This document shows, in pieces, positions 54,879-63,903 of a stretch of 64,000 bases of DNA (the stretch's first letter is position 1; every line of letters starts with the position of its first letter). The DNA is taken from assembly GCA_022865305.1 (NCBI GenBank), contig JALHSP010000026.1:234808-298807 (forward strand), written 5' to 3'. Made by a program: the position numbers and the translations under genes. Under the pieces are notes generated by a model. It was not told where the DNA came from. It ran no database searches and saw nothing but the letters and a program-made list of their open reading frames with translations. The DNA is from Bacteroidales bacterium. GTDB lineage: Bacteria > Bacteroidota > Bacteroidia > Bacteroidales > VadinHA17.

Positions 54879-56513
54879 ATGAAAATGCGTCCTGTTGTTC
54901 TTGTTGCTATCAATGAGTATGACAACCTTGGGGTGGGTTATTTATCCACCGTATTATCGGCAGCTGGATTTGAAACAAGAATAATCAGTCTTGACAGAAA
55001 CAATGCCGATATTTTGAAAATCCTTAGAAAGCTTGATCCCCAGCTGGTTGGTTTTTCGGTTATCTTTCAATATCATATTGACTTATTTAAAAACCTTATA
55101 GGTTACCTTAGAAAAAAAGGCGTTAACAGCCATTTCACAGCAGGAGGACATTATGCAAGCTTAAAATACCAGGAACTTTTCGAATATATTCCTTTTCTTG
55201 ATTCCATAGTGAGGTTTGAAGGTGAATATACTCTCCTTGAGCTGGTAAATTGTTTACAAACGGGTACTGACTGGAGGAAAATTGAAAGTATATCATATAA
55301 GGATAATGGGAAAATAATAACAAACAGGCTAAGACCTCTTGAAAAAGATCTTGATAAGTTCCCTTTCCCGTGCAGAGCTCCTCTGAAGAAATTTGTATTT
55401 GAAAAGAAAATTGCCACTATTATTGCCGGAAGGGGCTGTATCCATAATTGCTCATTTTGTAATACGAGAAAATTCTACAACCAGTCCCCGGGGCCTGTAA
55501 AGCGCCTAAGGAAACCTGAAATGGTGGTAAAGGAGATGGAATACCTTGTTACTAAAAAAAAATGTTCAATATTCTTTTTTCTGGATGATGATTTCCCTTT
55601 AAGATCAGACCAGGAACCAGATTGGATAATAAGGTTCTGCAACGAATTAAAAGGGAATAATCTTACCGGAAAAATAATGTGGAAGATCTGCTGCCGTCCG
55701 GATGAAGTTAATAAAGAGCTTTTTGAACTGATGAAAAGCCATGGCCTGTTCCAGGTTTTCCTCGGGATTGAGGATGGAACCGACATTGGATTGAAGAGGC
55801 TGAATAAGCATATGACTGTTGCAAAAAGCCTTGAAGGAATAAATACTCTCAGGAAACTTGAAATTGAATTTGATTACGGGTTCCTGCTTTTTCAGCCCTG
55901 GACAACTTATAAGTCATTAAATGAAAACCTGAATTTCCTGGGAAAAATTTGTAACGATGGTTATACTCCTGTCACATTCCTCAAGCTGATGCCATATTAT
56001 GAGACAAAGGTTGAAGAGGAGCTTTTAAAAGAGGGAAGACTTAAAATTACTCCGGGAATTCGGGATTATGATTTTCAGGAAGACTCAATGAATCAATATT
56101 ATGATTTTATAATTAACTGTTTTAAAGAGTGGCTAAGGCATCCTGAAGGTGTTGCAAACATCTCAAAATGGGGAAGAAACTATTATTCGATCTATAATCA
56201 TTATTTTGGGAAAGATACTGATGCCATGAAATTAAAACGCAATTTCACAAAGATTTTATCTGAAAGCAATTCATATATTTTAGACACGTTAAGAGAGCTT
56301 TCCGTAATATTTAAATCAGGTGAGTACAAGAGGGATTTGCATGATTCTTTAAACGATCTCAAAGAAAAAACCTGGTTAAGACATCAATCATTTAAGAGCC
56401 GGATTCAAAACAACCTGGGGAAGCTACTTGATTTGCCGCTGATGCACTTTATTTCAAAAATCTATCCGGAATCAATAAAAAACTTAGACAGTCACTTTAT
56501 CATCAGATCCTGA
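54879..56513 (+). CDS. B12-binding-type radical SAM protein
   Basis: 544 residues. The N-terminal 130 residues look like a cobalamin-binding Rossmann domain (VVLVAINEYDNLGVGYLST, GFSVIFQYHIDLFK, FTAGGHYASLKYQEL). The radical SAM core has CxxxCxxC in IIAGRGCIHNCSFCNTRK (Cys187, Cys191, Cys194), with FLDDDFPL and QVFLGIEDGTDIGLKRL further on. The C-terminal 170 residues are helical and unassigned. Members methylate unactivated carbons or phosphorus or do cyclopropane/ring chemistry on peptides, lipids or other substrates. The neighbouring Cys-rich small gene is a plausible substrate. Its end overlaps the convergent phosphatase gene by 11 bases. Confidence 0.8.
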   Translation: MKMRPVVLVAINEYDNLGVGYLSTVLSAAGFETRIISLDRNNADILKILRKLDPQLVGFSVIFQYHIDLFKNLIGYLRKKGVNSHFTAGGHYASLKYQELFEYIPFLDSIVRFEGEYTLLELVNCLQTGTDWRKIESISYKDNGKIITNRLRPLEKDLDKFPFPCRAPLKKFVFEKKIATIIAGRGCIHNCSFCNTRKFYNQSPGPVKRLRKPEMVVKEMEYLVTKKKCSIFFFLDDDFPLRSDQEPDWIIRFCNELKGNNLTGKIMWKICCRPDEVNKELFELMKSHGLFQVFLGIEDGTDIGLKRLNKHMTVAKSLEGINTLRKLEIEFDYGFLLFQPWTTYKSLNENLNFLGKICNDGYTPVTFLKLMPYYETKVEEELLKEGRLKITPGIRDYDFQEDSMNQYYDFIINCFKEWLRHPEGVANISKWGRNYYSIYNHYFGKDTDAMKLKRNFTKILSESNSYILDTLRELSVIFKSGEYKRDLHDSLNDLKEKTWLRHQSFKSRIQNNLGKLLDLPLMHFISKIYPESIKNLDSHFIIRS

Positions 56514-58515
56514 TCCCTATTACCAGTACATCATCCGTCTGATCCTCGTTATTTTCCTCACGCCACTTTTCAATCTCCTCATAAAGCTTATCGCTCTGCT
56601 CTGGCATTGAATATTCCTGGATACTCTGCAAGAAGTCTTTGAATCTGCTGCTCTGGTATTTCTTATGGGACTTCCCGCCAAACTGATCTGTATAACCATC
56701 TGAGCATAAGTAAATTGAATCGCCAGTCTTCAGCTGAATCATGTCAGATGTAAACATACAGTCACTATTTTCAATGCAACTATCAAGGGAATTATTTGCC
56801 CGGTATTCAACCAGCTCATTTTTTGTAATATGATATAACGGATTTTTGACTCCGGAATATGTCAGGATATTAGTCCTTATATCCAGGCTGCAAAGAATAA
56901 TATCCATATCATCAGGCATTCCGGTTATTTCTGTATCGCGCCGCAGGAACCTGTGTATTTTGGAGTATAAATGATGTAAAGCCAGGGACGGATCAGTAAG
57001 TTGAATTTCATTTACAGCCTGGTCAAGAATTCCATAACCTATTGTACTCAGCAAAGCCCCGGGAATTCCATGTCCGGTGCAATCAGCTGCAGCAAATATT
57101 ATTATATTGTCCTGTTTGCTGAAAAAATAAAAATCGCCGCTAACTAAATCCTTTGGTTTGAATAATACAAAACTGTCAGGGAAACATTCTCTCACATAGA
57201 GATCATCGGGTAAAAAAGTTTCCTGGATGTGCTGTGCATAATTATAACTACCCTCCACTTCCTTGATGGCCTCTTCAATCTTTTTGTTTCTGATCCTGAT
57301 CATTTCTTCCAAAGCAGGAACCATCTGAACACGTTTTCTGATCTGATCATTTAGTTGCCTGGTTTCATCCAGAATTTTGTTGATACCGCTTTGAGGTTTT
57401 ATCGCATAAGAGAGTTTTTTAATCCTGCCGGGATTAACGGGACAAGCCTCATAATTAATGTCCTGGAGCAGCCCGGGTATCAGCCTGACAAGTTCACGGT
57501 CCTTTTCTTTTTCAGATTCCGGTAGCTCTTCATACGTTTTCAATCCAGGATGTGTTTTGTCCAGGGTATCTTTAATATTGCCGAACCTCCATCCGTTCAA
57601 TCTTTTATCCCAGCTCCATCTGATATGTTCTACCCTGGCCATGGTTTCAATCTCTTCTTCATTAAGATGGAGAGCTACAGACTTAAAACCTTTTCCGGCA
57701 GGTCTTATTTTGTAACCTATTGACAACAGCTTGGTTGGAATATGATAAGCATTATCGATATTGGAGTATTTAATCTCCTCAGGCAGATCCTCAAAATTAG
57801 AAAATTCCTGATCTTTTACATTACCCGGATAATGAAACCCGGATAAATGAGAATCTTTTCCGGTCCCGGTTTGCTGTTTTCTTAATTCGTGGAGGTACCT
57901 CGAGTGAATTGCCCTGGCAAGCTTCCTGACCATATTTTCATTGATTTCAGCGATCTCCTCAGGTCTTATTATCTCATAACCGATCTTTTTAAGCTGAACA
58001 GGTAATAAATAATTCAATTCCAGATAAAAGCGTTTTCGTCTCTCAGATAATTCCTGATAAGAGACCAATGACGGGTCAGTTTTTCTGACAGGATTTAATG
58101 TTGTACCATATTTCCAATTGTCAGATGTTAGTTTTCTGGAATAACAATCATGATCCCCCCTGGCCAGCTTTTCAACATCCTTATCCGTTATCAGACATGT
58201 CATGCAAAAATCTTTATATTGCCGGATAAAGAGGTTTAATGATCTGAGCTTAACTGGTATTTCTGAAGCATACTCATACCAGGGTGATTTCTCTTCCTCA
58301 TTAAGTTTTCTGAACTCTTTGTTTAAAGTAAAAGGAGAAATAAACAGGTCTCTTTCTTTCCTCATGTCTTCGTAAAGTGCTTCGGCAACATGATCTATAA
58401 AGACTTTTTTGTATTTAATCCAGTTTGATGAAATATCCTGAATAAACTGATCATCAGGAGAAAATATAACCTCTGACCATTTTTGAATTTCCCTTTTCAT
58501 GATTTGATGGATCAT
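56503..58515 (-). CDS. Tandem RyR-like repeats plus SpoIIE/PP2C phosphatase (SiaA-like role)
   Basis: 670 residues from the ATG at 58515 (an ATG at 58500 is an alternative). Residues of about 30-360 contain four RyR-type repeats. Two are clear: KLARGDHDCYSRKLTSDNWK to LKKIGYEI (about 112-183) and MARVEHIRWSWDKRLNGWRF to LPGLLQDINYEA-like text (about 288-357). Two more are degenerate. A short coiled coil (about 380-430) leads to a SpoIIE/PP2C serine phosphatase with metal Asp residues in DLVSGDFYF, AAADCTGHGIPGALLS, CSDGYTDQFGG and QTDDVLVIGI. The gene follows the SiaB-SiaC fusion by 51 bases, suggesting it dephosphorylates the SiaC part, as SiaA does in Pseudomonas. Confidence 0.78.
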   Translation of the reverse strand: MIHQIMKREIQKWSEVIFSPDDQFIQDISSNWIKYKKVFIDHVAEALYEDMRKERDLFISPFTLNKEFRKLNEEEKSPWYEYASEIPVKLRSLNLFIRQYKDFCMTCLITDKDVEKLARGDHDCYSRKLTSDNWKYGTTLNPVRKTDPSLVSYQELSERRKRFYLELNYLLPVQLKKIGYEIIRPEEIAEINENMVRKLARAIHSRYLHELRKQQTGTGKDSHLSGFHYPGNVKDQEFSNFEDLPEEIKYSNIDNAYHIPTKLLSIGYKIRPAGKGFKSVALHLNEEEIETMARVEHIRWSWDKRLNGWRFGNIKDTLDKTHPGLKTYEELPESEKEKDRELVRLIPGLLQDINYEACPVNPGRIKKLSYAIKPQSGINKILDETRQLNDQIRKRVQMVPALEEMIRIRNKKIEEAIKEVEGSYNYAQHIQETFLPDDLYVRECFPDSFVLFKPKDLVSGDFYFFSKQDNIIIFAAADCTGHGIPGALLSTIGYGILDQAVNEIQLTDPSLALHHLYSKIHRFLRRDTEITGMPDDMDIILCSLDIRTNILTYSGVKNPLYHITKNELVEYRANNSLDSCIENSDCMFTSDMIQLKTGDSIYLCSDGYTDQFGGKSHKKYQSSRFKDFLQSIQEYSMPEQSDKLYEEIEKWREENNEDQTDDVLVIGIRI

Positions 58516-58566
58516 GCCTGTATTAATATGCTGCCGAAAGCTCCGGTCAGTGAAACATATTATTTA

Positions 58567-59472
58567 TTAATTCTTCTGGACATATTCAAAAGGGAATTTG
58601 GCCATCCTCGACATCTCCCTGCCGACTTCCAACATATCCATGTCATTTTTTTCATAATGCCATTTTACGGCTACATCTTTTCCTTTTGAGCGGACTGTGC
58701 CTATCTGTTTGCAAAAATCGAGAATATACTTGGCGGAAGATGAATTAAAATACTCGAAATCGAGGTTAAAGACAACCGGTTCCTTACCTTCCTGCGACTT
58801 GCTGAGAAATGAGGAGTAGTCATCAACCCAGTTCAGAATCTCAGTATAAAAACCGGCAACATCGGGAGGCCTTGATTCTCCTGAAATTTCAAAAACATTC
58901 CTCTCAGGATCAAAATTTACTTTAGGCGAGTTTGTCGTCTGCTCAATGATTAACTTTCTCATGGTATATTTATTTACTGAAATTTGTATCTCGAAATCTG
59001 AAAAACCGTTACCAATGCCGGCGAAATTATATTTAACCTTATTCCCTGATTTTAATTTCATTATTATGAATCCAAGCTCAGCCCCGTTTTCATCCGGCAT
59101 CGATTTCCTGTTGATCTTTTCTTCATACAGATGCGTCATGGCATCCTGATCCAGCAGGTTTATATAGTCAAGAATTTTAACCAGTCTGGCTCTTTTATCA
59201 TCATGTACAATATTTCCTGTTTTGATTACAATTTTATCATTTCTGTCCAATGCAGTAATGAATGGCTGCTTCCTGGTGCCTGCCGGGGAGTCTTTTATTG
59301 AGTGTTTAGCAATATTTTCAAGGCACTCTACCAGTATTGCATAGACTCTCTTTGCGACAGTTTTCTGCAAACTGATGTACGCTTTTGTTATTTTTATGTT
59401 TTTCAGGATGTGATCGATGGTTTTATAATCGACCTGTCCGGCATATTCTAAAAAAATTCCGGATTTAAGCAT
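58567..59472 (-). CDS. SiaB-SiaC fusion (kinase plus DUF1987 phosphoprotein)
   Basis: 301 residues. Residues of about 1-168 form a SiaB-type HATPase-like kinase: the N-box VECLENIAKHS (Glu49, Asn52) and a later glycine region DENGAELGFIIMKLKSG. Residues of about 172-299 are the DUF1987/SiaC fold: NFDPERNVFEISGESRPPD, LNWVDDYSSF, FNLDFEYFNSSSAKYILDF and a final FPFEY. The site that in P. aeruginosa SiaC is Thr68 aligns with a Ser in YFNSSSAK (about Ser244), a likely phosphorylation site. In Pseudomonas SiaB and SiaC are separate proteins acting with phosphatase SiaA; here kinase and partner are fused and the phosphatase is the next gene. No GGDEF protein (SiaD) is encoded in the window. Confidence 0.8.
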   Translation of the reverse strand: MLKSGIFLEYAGQVDYKTIDHILKNIKITKAYISLQKTVAKRVYAILVECLENIAKHSIKDSPAGTRKQPFITALDRNDKIVIKTGNIVHDDKRARLVKILDYINLLDQDAMTHLYEEKINRKSMPDENGAELGFIIMKLKSGNKVKYNFAGIGNGFSDFEIQISVNKYTMRKLIIEQTTNSPKVNFDPERNVFEISGESRPPDVAGFYTEILNWVDDYSSFLSKSQEGKEPVVFNLDFEYFNSSSAKYILDFCKQIGTVRSKGKDVAVKWHYEKNDMDMLEVGREMSRMAKFPFEYVQKN

Positions 59473-59525
59473 ATGATGTAGCGTTTTATTAAAAATCTGA
59501 AATGAATTAACCCATTCAAATTAAA

Positions 59526-59533
59526 CAAAAATA
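59526..59533 (-). promoter_or_regulatory. Candidate -7 box for the SiaBC-phosphatase operon
   Basis: Minus-strand TATTTTTG fits TAnnTTTG about 54 bases before the SiaBC ATG in the 216-base divergent gap. The rest of the gap is AT-rich; I see no clear promoter for the plus-strand ABC gene. Confidence 0.35.
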
Positions 59534-59688
59534 TCAGTCATCCGGACTGCCATAAAAAAATTTTTCTAAATACATATAAATTGTTAACTTGAATTGGTTT
59601 AAACAAAGATATATTTTATAACAGTAATCCTTTCAGGGTTTTTATTAATAATTAATTTTCTTTTTAAATGACCGTTAAATAAAGCCGT

Positions 59689-62600
59689 ATGAGTGAAACC
59701 ATTTTAAATGCGCTGGTTCAGCTCTTTGCATTAATCAGTGATATTCACGAGGAAACAGTAATAACCAGCCGGGAAAAAGATATTGTAAGGACATTTCTTG
59801 CACGTCAGCTGAATAATGAACTGGTTGCGAGGTATATGAAAATGTTTGAAGAATACCTTGGACTTTATAACTCGGAGAACATCGCCAGAGGTAGCATTAA
59901 GGACAGGAAACACATTTCTCTTAATGCCATGAGAATTCTGGCAATATGTGAAAAAATAAATGAAGAGCTTCAGCAAAAACAGAAAATGTATGTACTGATT
60001 CAGCTGATGGATTTTATTACATCAGGTGCGGAAATTACTGAAAACGAACTCGATTTTCTCCAGACTGTAGCTAATGCTTTTTTTATCCCCGAAACGGAGT
60101 ACCTTAATATTAAAAGCTTTATAATGACTTGTGGAGGTGACGTCCAGAAGAAAAACAGGATGCTGGTCATTGATAATAAAAAGGATCAGGGACTCAGGGA
60201 CATAAAGCACATCTTTAACGAAAATCTTAAAGGGAATATACTATTTCTCCATATCGCAAGCACCAACACATATATTTTGAGATATTCAGGTAATGAAGAT
60301 CTTTATCTGAACGGGCAGAATATTTCTTCCGGACAAACCTACATTTTTGACCATGGTTCGTCGATCCGGGGTTCAGGGATAAAACCGGTTTATTATACTG
60401 AAGTTTTCAGTCTTATATCTGAAGCATCATACGAATCTAAAATATTTTTAGTTGCAAATGATGTCGGATTTAAATTCAGAAACAGCGAGAACGGTATTCA
60501 TAATCTGAATCTGCATGAAGAATCCGGAAAGCTGGTTGGCATTTTAGGAGGAAGCGGTGTTGGCAAGTCCACAACCTTGAGTGTTCTCAACGGAACTTTG
60601 AAACCACAGAGCGGGGAAGTGTTAATAAATGGCTTTAATCTTTATGACAAAAATGACAGAGAATTTCTGAGAGGAGTTATTGGTTTTGTCCCCCAGGATG
60701 ACCTTTTAATAGAAGATCTCACTGTTTATCAAAATCTCTATTACAACGCAAAAATGTGCCTCAGTAATCTTTCGGAAAATGAAATAGCTGAGGTCGTAAA
60801 CAAAACTCTTTCAGATTTTGACCTGGAAGATACGAGAGATCTGAAAGTTGGGAATCCACTTAAAAAAATAATCAGTGGCGGACAACGAAAAAGAGTCAAT
60901 ATAGCTCTCGAATTGCTGCGCGAGCCGACAATTCTTTTTGTTGATGAGCCAACTTCAGGACTGTCATCAATCGATTCAGAGATGGTGATGAATTTGCTAA
61001 AGGAGCAAACATACAAAGGGAAACTTGTGATAATCAATATTCACCAGCCTTCTTCCGAAATCTATAAGATGTTTGATAAGATAATGATCATTGATAAAGG
61101 CGGATATCAGATCTACTATGGAAATCCTACTGAAGCAATTGTATATTTTAAAAAAGTCAGTAATCACTCCAATCCTGATGAGGATCAATGCACAAAATGC
61201 GGGAATATCAATACTGATCAGATACTTCAGATAATTGAATCAAAAGTTATTAATGAACAAGGGAAGGCAACCCGTACAAGGAAAATTGCTCCAAGGGAAC
61301 TTGCAGAAAAATTCCGGAAAAGTTCTGCCGGGGTATTAAAAAAAGGGATCCCCAAAAAGAAGAAGCTTCCTGAAAATAATTTTAGTGTTCCGGGATTGTT
61401 AAAACAATCAAGGATATTCTTTGCCCGCGATCTTTTATCCAAACTGGCTAACAGACAATATATCCTGATAAGCCTGCTTGGTCCGCCACTGCTTGCATTC
61501 CTGCTTGCTTATTTTACAAGATATGCAGATGGTGCCTATTATAAATTCAGCGAAAATGAAAATATTCCTGCATATCTGTTTATGTGTGTTATTACCTCAC
61601 TCTTTTTTGGACTGATGATCAGTTCTGAAGAAATAGTGAAAGACAGAAAGATCCTCAAGCGGGAATCATTTCTGAATCTCAGCTGGTTCTCCTACCTGAA
61701 TTCAAAGATTATGATAATGTTTATCCTGTCAGCAATCCAGACAATTTCATTTGTTATCATCGGGAATCTGATACTGGGTATCAAAGGTATGATGTTCAGC
61801 TACTGGCTTGTATTATTTACCACCTCCTGTTTTGCAAACATCCTGGGCTTAAATATCTCATCGGCATTCAGCTCGGTAATCACAATCTATATTATCATAC
61901 CTTTCATTATTATTCCCCAGTTATTATTCAGCGGGGTACTGGTGAAGTTTGATAAGCTTCATATTAACAAATATTCTACGCGCGAATTTGTTCCGGTAAT
62001 AGGAGACCTGATGACAGCCCGCTGGTCATTTGAAGCTCTTGCAGTGGAACAATTCAAGAACAATAAATATGAAAAGAACTTTTTCCCGTATAAGATGGAA
62101 GAAAGCCAGAATGCCCGATACGGCAATCTTATTGACCAGTTGAATATTGAATTGAAACAATGCTCAAGATATAAAGACAGTGCTTATTACAGGAATATTG
62201 TTGAGGATAATTTCAGGAAATTAAACCATTATATTGACGGATTATCAGATTTGGCAAAAATTGTCCCCCCCGGGCAATGGAAAACCGCTTTAAACCTTGA
62301 GAAATTTAATTCTGATGTTGAAAAAGAAACTGCGCTATTTCTTGATTCGCTTAAGAGTCATTTCATGTATATGCAGAGGAAAGCAACTTCCTCGGTAGAT
62401 TCTGTTGGTGTTTCAATCGTTAAAGCAATCGGGAATGACGCGAAAATAAATCTTCAGAATAACTATGAAAATGACAAGTTAATAAAACTGGTTCTTGACT
62501 TGGATAATCCCGCATTGACCATTGAAACGCCCCCAAAGATAATTCATAAATATAAACCCGGTTATATGAAAGCTACATCGGGGATCGGGCGTGCCCATTT

Positions 62601-62784
62601 TTATGCGCCAGTCAAAAAACTGGGCAATCTCGAGATTGATACATACTGGTTCAATCTATCAGTTATCTGGGTTGTATCAATAATACTTTATCTGATTCTC
62701 TTTTTCAATCTTCCGAACAAACTGATCTCATATTTTGAAAATCTGAGATTGCCTAAATCAGATAGTAGATCATCTGGCTACTGA
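59689..62784 (+). CDS. ABCG-like ABC transporter with TerB-like and FHA-like N-terminal regions (second copy)
   Basis: 1031 residues, a full-length paralogue of the protein at 27840-30983. Same order: TerB-like helices (about 1-145), FHA-like region (about 150-245), ATPase with Walker A GGSGVGKST (about 287-295), signature ISGGQRKR (about 395-402), Walker B ILFVDEPTSG and IHQPSSEIYKMFDK. A CTKC pair (about 501-504) and the ABC2 membrane domain interrupted by a large soluble insert follow. Both proteins end in a final helix shortly before the stop. The FHA-like region suggests control by phosphoprotein binding, which would fit a kinase/phosphatase pair encoded divergently 216 bases away. Substrate unknown. 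Confidence 0.85.
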   Translation: MSETILNALVQLFALISDIHEETVITSREKDIVRTFLARQLNNELVARYMKMFEEYLGLYNSENIARGSIKDRKHISLNAMRILAICEKINEELQQKQKMYVLIQLMDFITSGAEITENELDFLQTVANAFFIPETEYLNIKSFIMTCGGDVQKKNRMLVIDNKKDQGLRDIKHIFNENLKGNILFLHIASTNTYILRYSGNEDLYLNGQNISSGQTYIFDHGSSIRGSGIKPVYYTEVFSLISEASYESKIFLVANDVGFKFRNSENGIHNLNLHEESGKLVGILGGSGVGKSTTLSVLNGTLKPQSGEVLINGFNLYDKNDREFLRGVIGFVPQDDLLIEDLTVYQNLYYNAKMCLSNLSENEIAEVVNKTLSDFDLEDTRDLKVGNPLKKIISGGQRKRVNIALELLREPTILFVDEPTSGLSSIDSEMVMNLLKEQTYKGKLVIINIHQPSSEIYKMFDKIMIIDKGGYQIYYGNPTEAIVYFKKVSNHSNPDEDQCTKCGNINTDQILQIIESKVINEQGKATRTRKIAPRELAEKFRKSSAGVLKKGIPKKKKLPENNFSVPGLLKQSRIFFARDLLSKLANRQYILISLLGPPLLAFLLAYFTRYADGAYYKFSENENIPAYLFMCVITSLFFGLMISSEEIVKDRKILKRESFLNLSWFSYLNSKIMIMFILSAIQTISFVIIGNLILGIKGMMFSYWLVLFTTSCFANILGLNISSAFSSVITIYIIIPFIIIPQLLFSGVLVKFDKLHINKYSTREFVPVIGDLMTARWSFEALAVEQFKNNKYEKNFFPYKMEESQNARYGNLIDQLNIELKQCSRYKDSAYYRNIVEDNFRKLNHYIDGLSDLAKIVPPGQWKTALNLEKFNSDVEKETALFLDSLKSHFMYMQRKATSSVDSVGVSIVKAIGNDAKINLQNNYENDKLIKLVLDLDNPALTIETPPKIIHKYKPGYMKATSGIGRAHFYAPVKKLGNLEIDTYWFNLSVIWVVSIILYLILFFNLPNKLISYFENLRLPKSDSRSSGY

Positions 62785-62923
62785 TAACGATGAACTGAGG
62801 GCAATATCCAAAGGGCATGATGATTTTGGCTCAGCCTGGCGCCTGAATGAGCTTGATTGTGTTCTCAGTAAGGATTTTATTGATCTTTTATTAGAATGCA
62901 AAGACCGCCTTCGTTCGGGTTAA
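62747..62923 (+). pseudogene. Short open frame without a start, possible gene remnant
   Basis: A frame overlapping the ABC end but shifted reads about 58 residues to a TAA at 62921-62923, including ELRAISKGHDDFGSAW and LSKDFIDLLLECKDR. Its composition looks protein-like, but it has no ATG, GTG or TTG start in frame and I do not recognise it. It may be the tail of a lost gene. It converges with the FISUMP frame. Confidence 0.3.
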
Positions 62924-63903
62924 TCTCTGATACAACGTACAGAACTACCTTGAGGTTTCTCAGACAAGCTCCAATTCAGGTCTGTGTTTTCGTATTTCAT
63001 GAGTCGTTTCCAGGCCATTGTATCATTGTAGCTGGAAGAACTCCACCAGATACCAAAATTGCCGATATTATAGCAAATACCACCGACATAATAGCGGTAA
63101 CCGCCAGGGACAGCTGTAAACCCGGTGATATTTCTTTTTTCAGGAAAATCGGCATTCCCGATAGCTCCTGTAACCGTTGATAATGTCCATTCGGAAGTGA
63201 ACGCAAGCGCTTTAGCTACTTTATTGCCCGTGATTGTACCGTCATAGTTATAACCATTGGCAATCAGATAATCTGTAAGTGTTGTCCATTCAGAATCCGT
63301 TGGTACATGCCATCCAACCGGGCACAGATTGCTGGTGCTTGCCGCATACCAGTTATACAATGCGCCATAGGTGTCTTTATAAACTCCTTCATTGTTGTTA
63401 TACCAGCAGTAGGCCGGAGAATTCAGGGCTGTCCAGCCGTCATTTGTTGTCACCAGGGGGATTTCCGTTCCGTCATTGTACTTGGTAACCTTCAGGTTTT
63501 CGGCCATCCACACCTGGTTGCCTATTTTGACAGCTTTATAATGATTGCCGTCAATATCGGTTACCCCTATTTCAGCCTGTAGCAGTTGAACTTTATCTAA
63601 TAAAGCATCAACATATGCTTTGGTGGCTGCATCGGTAGCATTTACAGGAGTGGAAACAGTGGTTATACCAGTAAATGCTTTGTTACCTGAAATGGTTTGA
63701 TCGCCAGTAATAGTAATATTATCGGTGCTGTCTTTATCCCATTTTGAAAAATCGGGTCTGCCTGTGAGATCGATGTATTTTCCACTAAAGCCATTACTTG
63801 CTGTTTTAGAATATAATGCATATGGGACACTCAATAACTGACTTGTTCCAACTATTGTATAATTAGTGTCTGTCCATAATGTCCCCCATTTTGTTAATAA
63901 ACG
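62920..63903 (-). CDS. FISUMP-domain surface protein, 5'-truncated
   Basis: Reading inward from the window end, the frame opens only after an in-frame TAG at 63904-63906, with no ATG. It first reads LLTKWGTLWTDTNYTIVGTS, then QLLSVPYALYSKTASN, the usual start of a family N-terminal segment, so the true 5' end is missing. The body is the Fibrobacter succinogenes major paralogous domain (GNQVWMAENLKVTKYNDGTE, LCPVGWHVPTDSEWTTL, GFTAVPGGYRYYVGG, GIWWSSSSYNDTMAW). Such proteins are secreted or surface-attached. A TTG at 63834 is a poor start. Function unknown. Confidence 0.7.
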   Translation of the reverse strand, partial: RLLTKWGTLWTDTNYTIVGTSQLLSVPYALYSKTASNGFSGKYIDLTGRPDFSKWDKDSTDNITITGDQTISGNKAFTGITTVSTPVNATDAATKAYVDALLDKVQLLQAEIGVTDIDGNHYKAVKIGNQVWMAENLKVTKYNDGTEIPLVTTNDGWTALNSPAYCWYNNNEGVYKDTYGALYNWYAASTSNLCPVGWHVPTDSEWTTLTDYLIANGYNYDGTITGNKVAKALAFTSEWTLSTVTGAIGNADFPEKRNITGFTAVPGGYRYYVGGICYNIGNFGIWWSSSSYNDTMAWKRLMKYENTDLNWSLSEKPQGSSVRCIRD

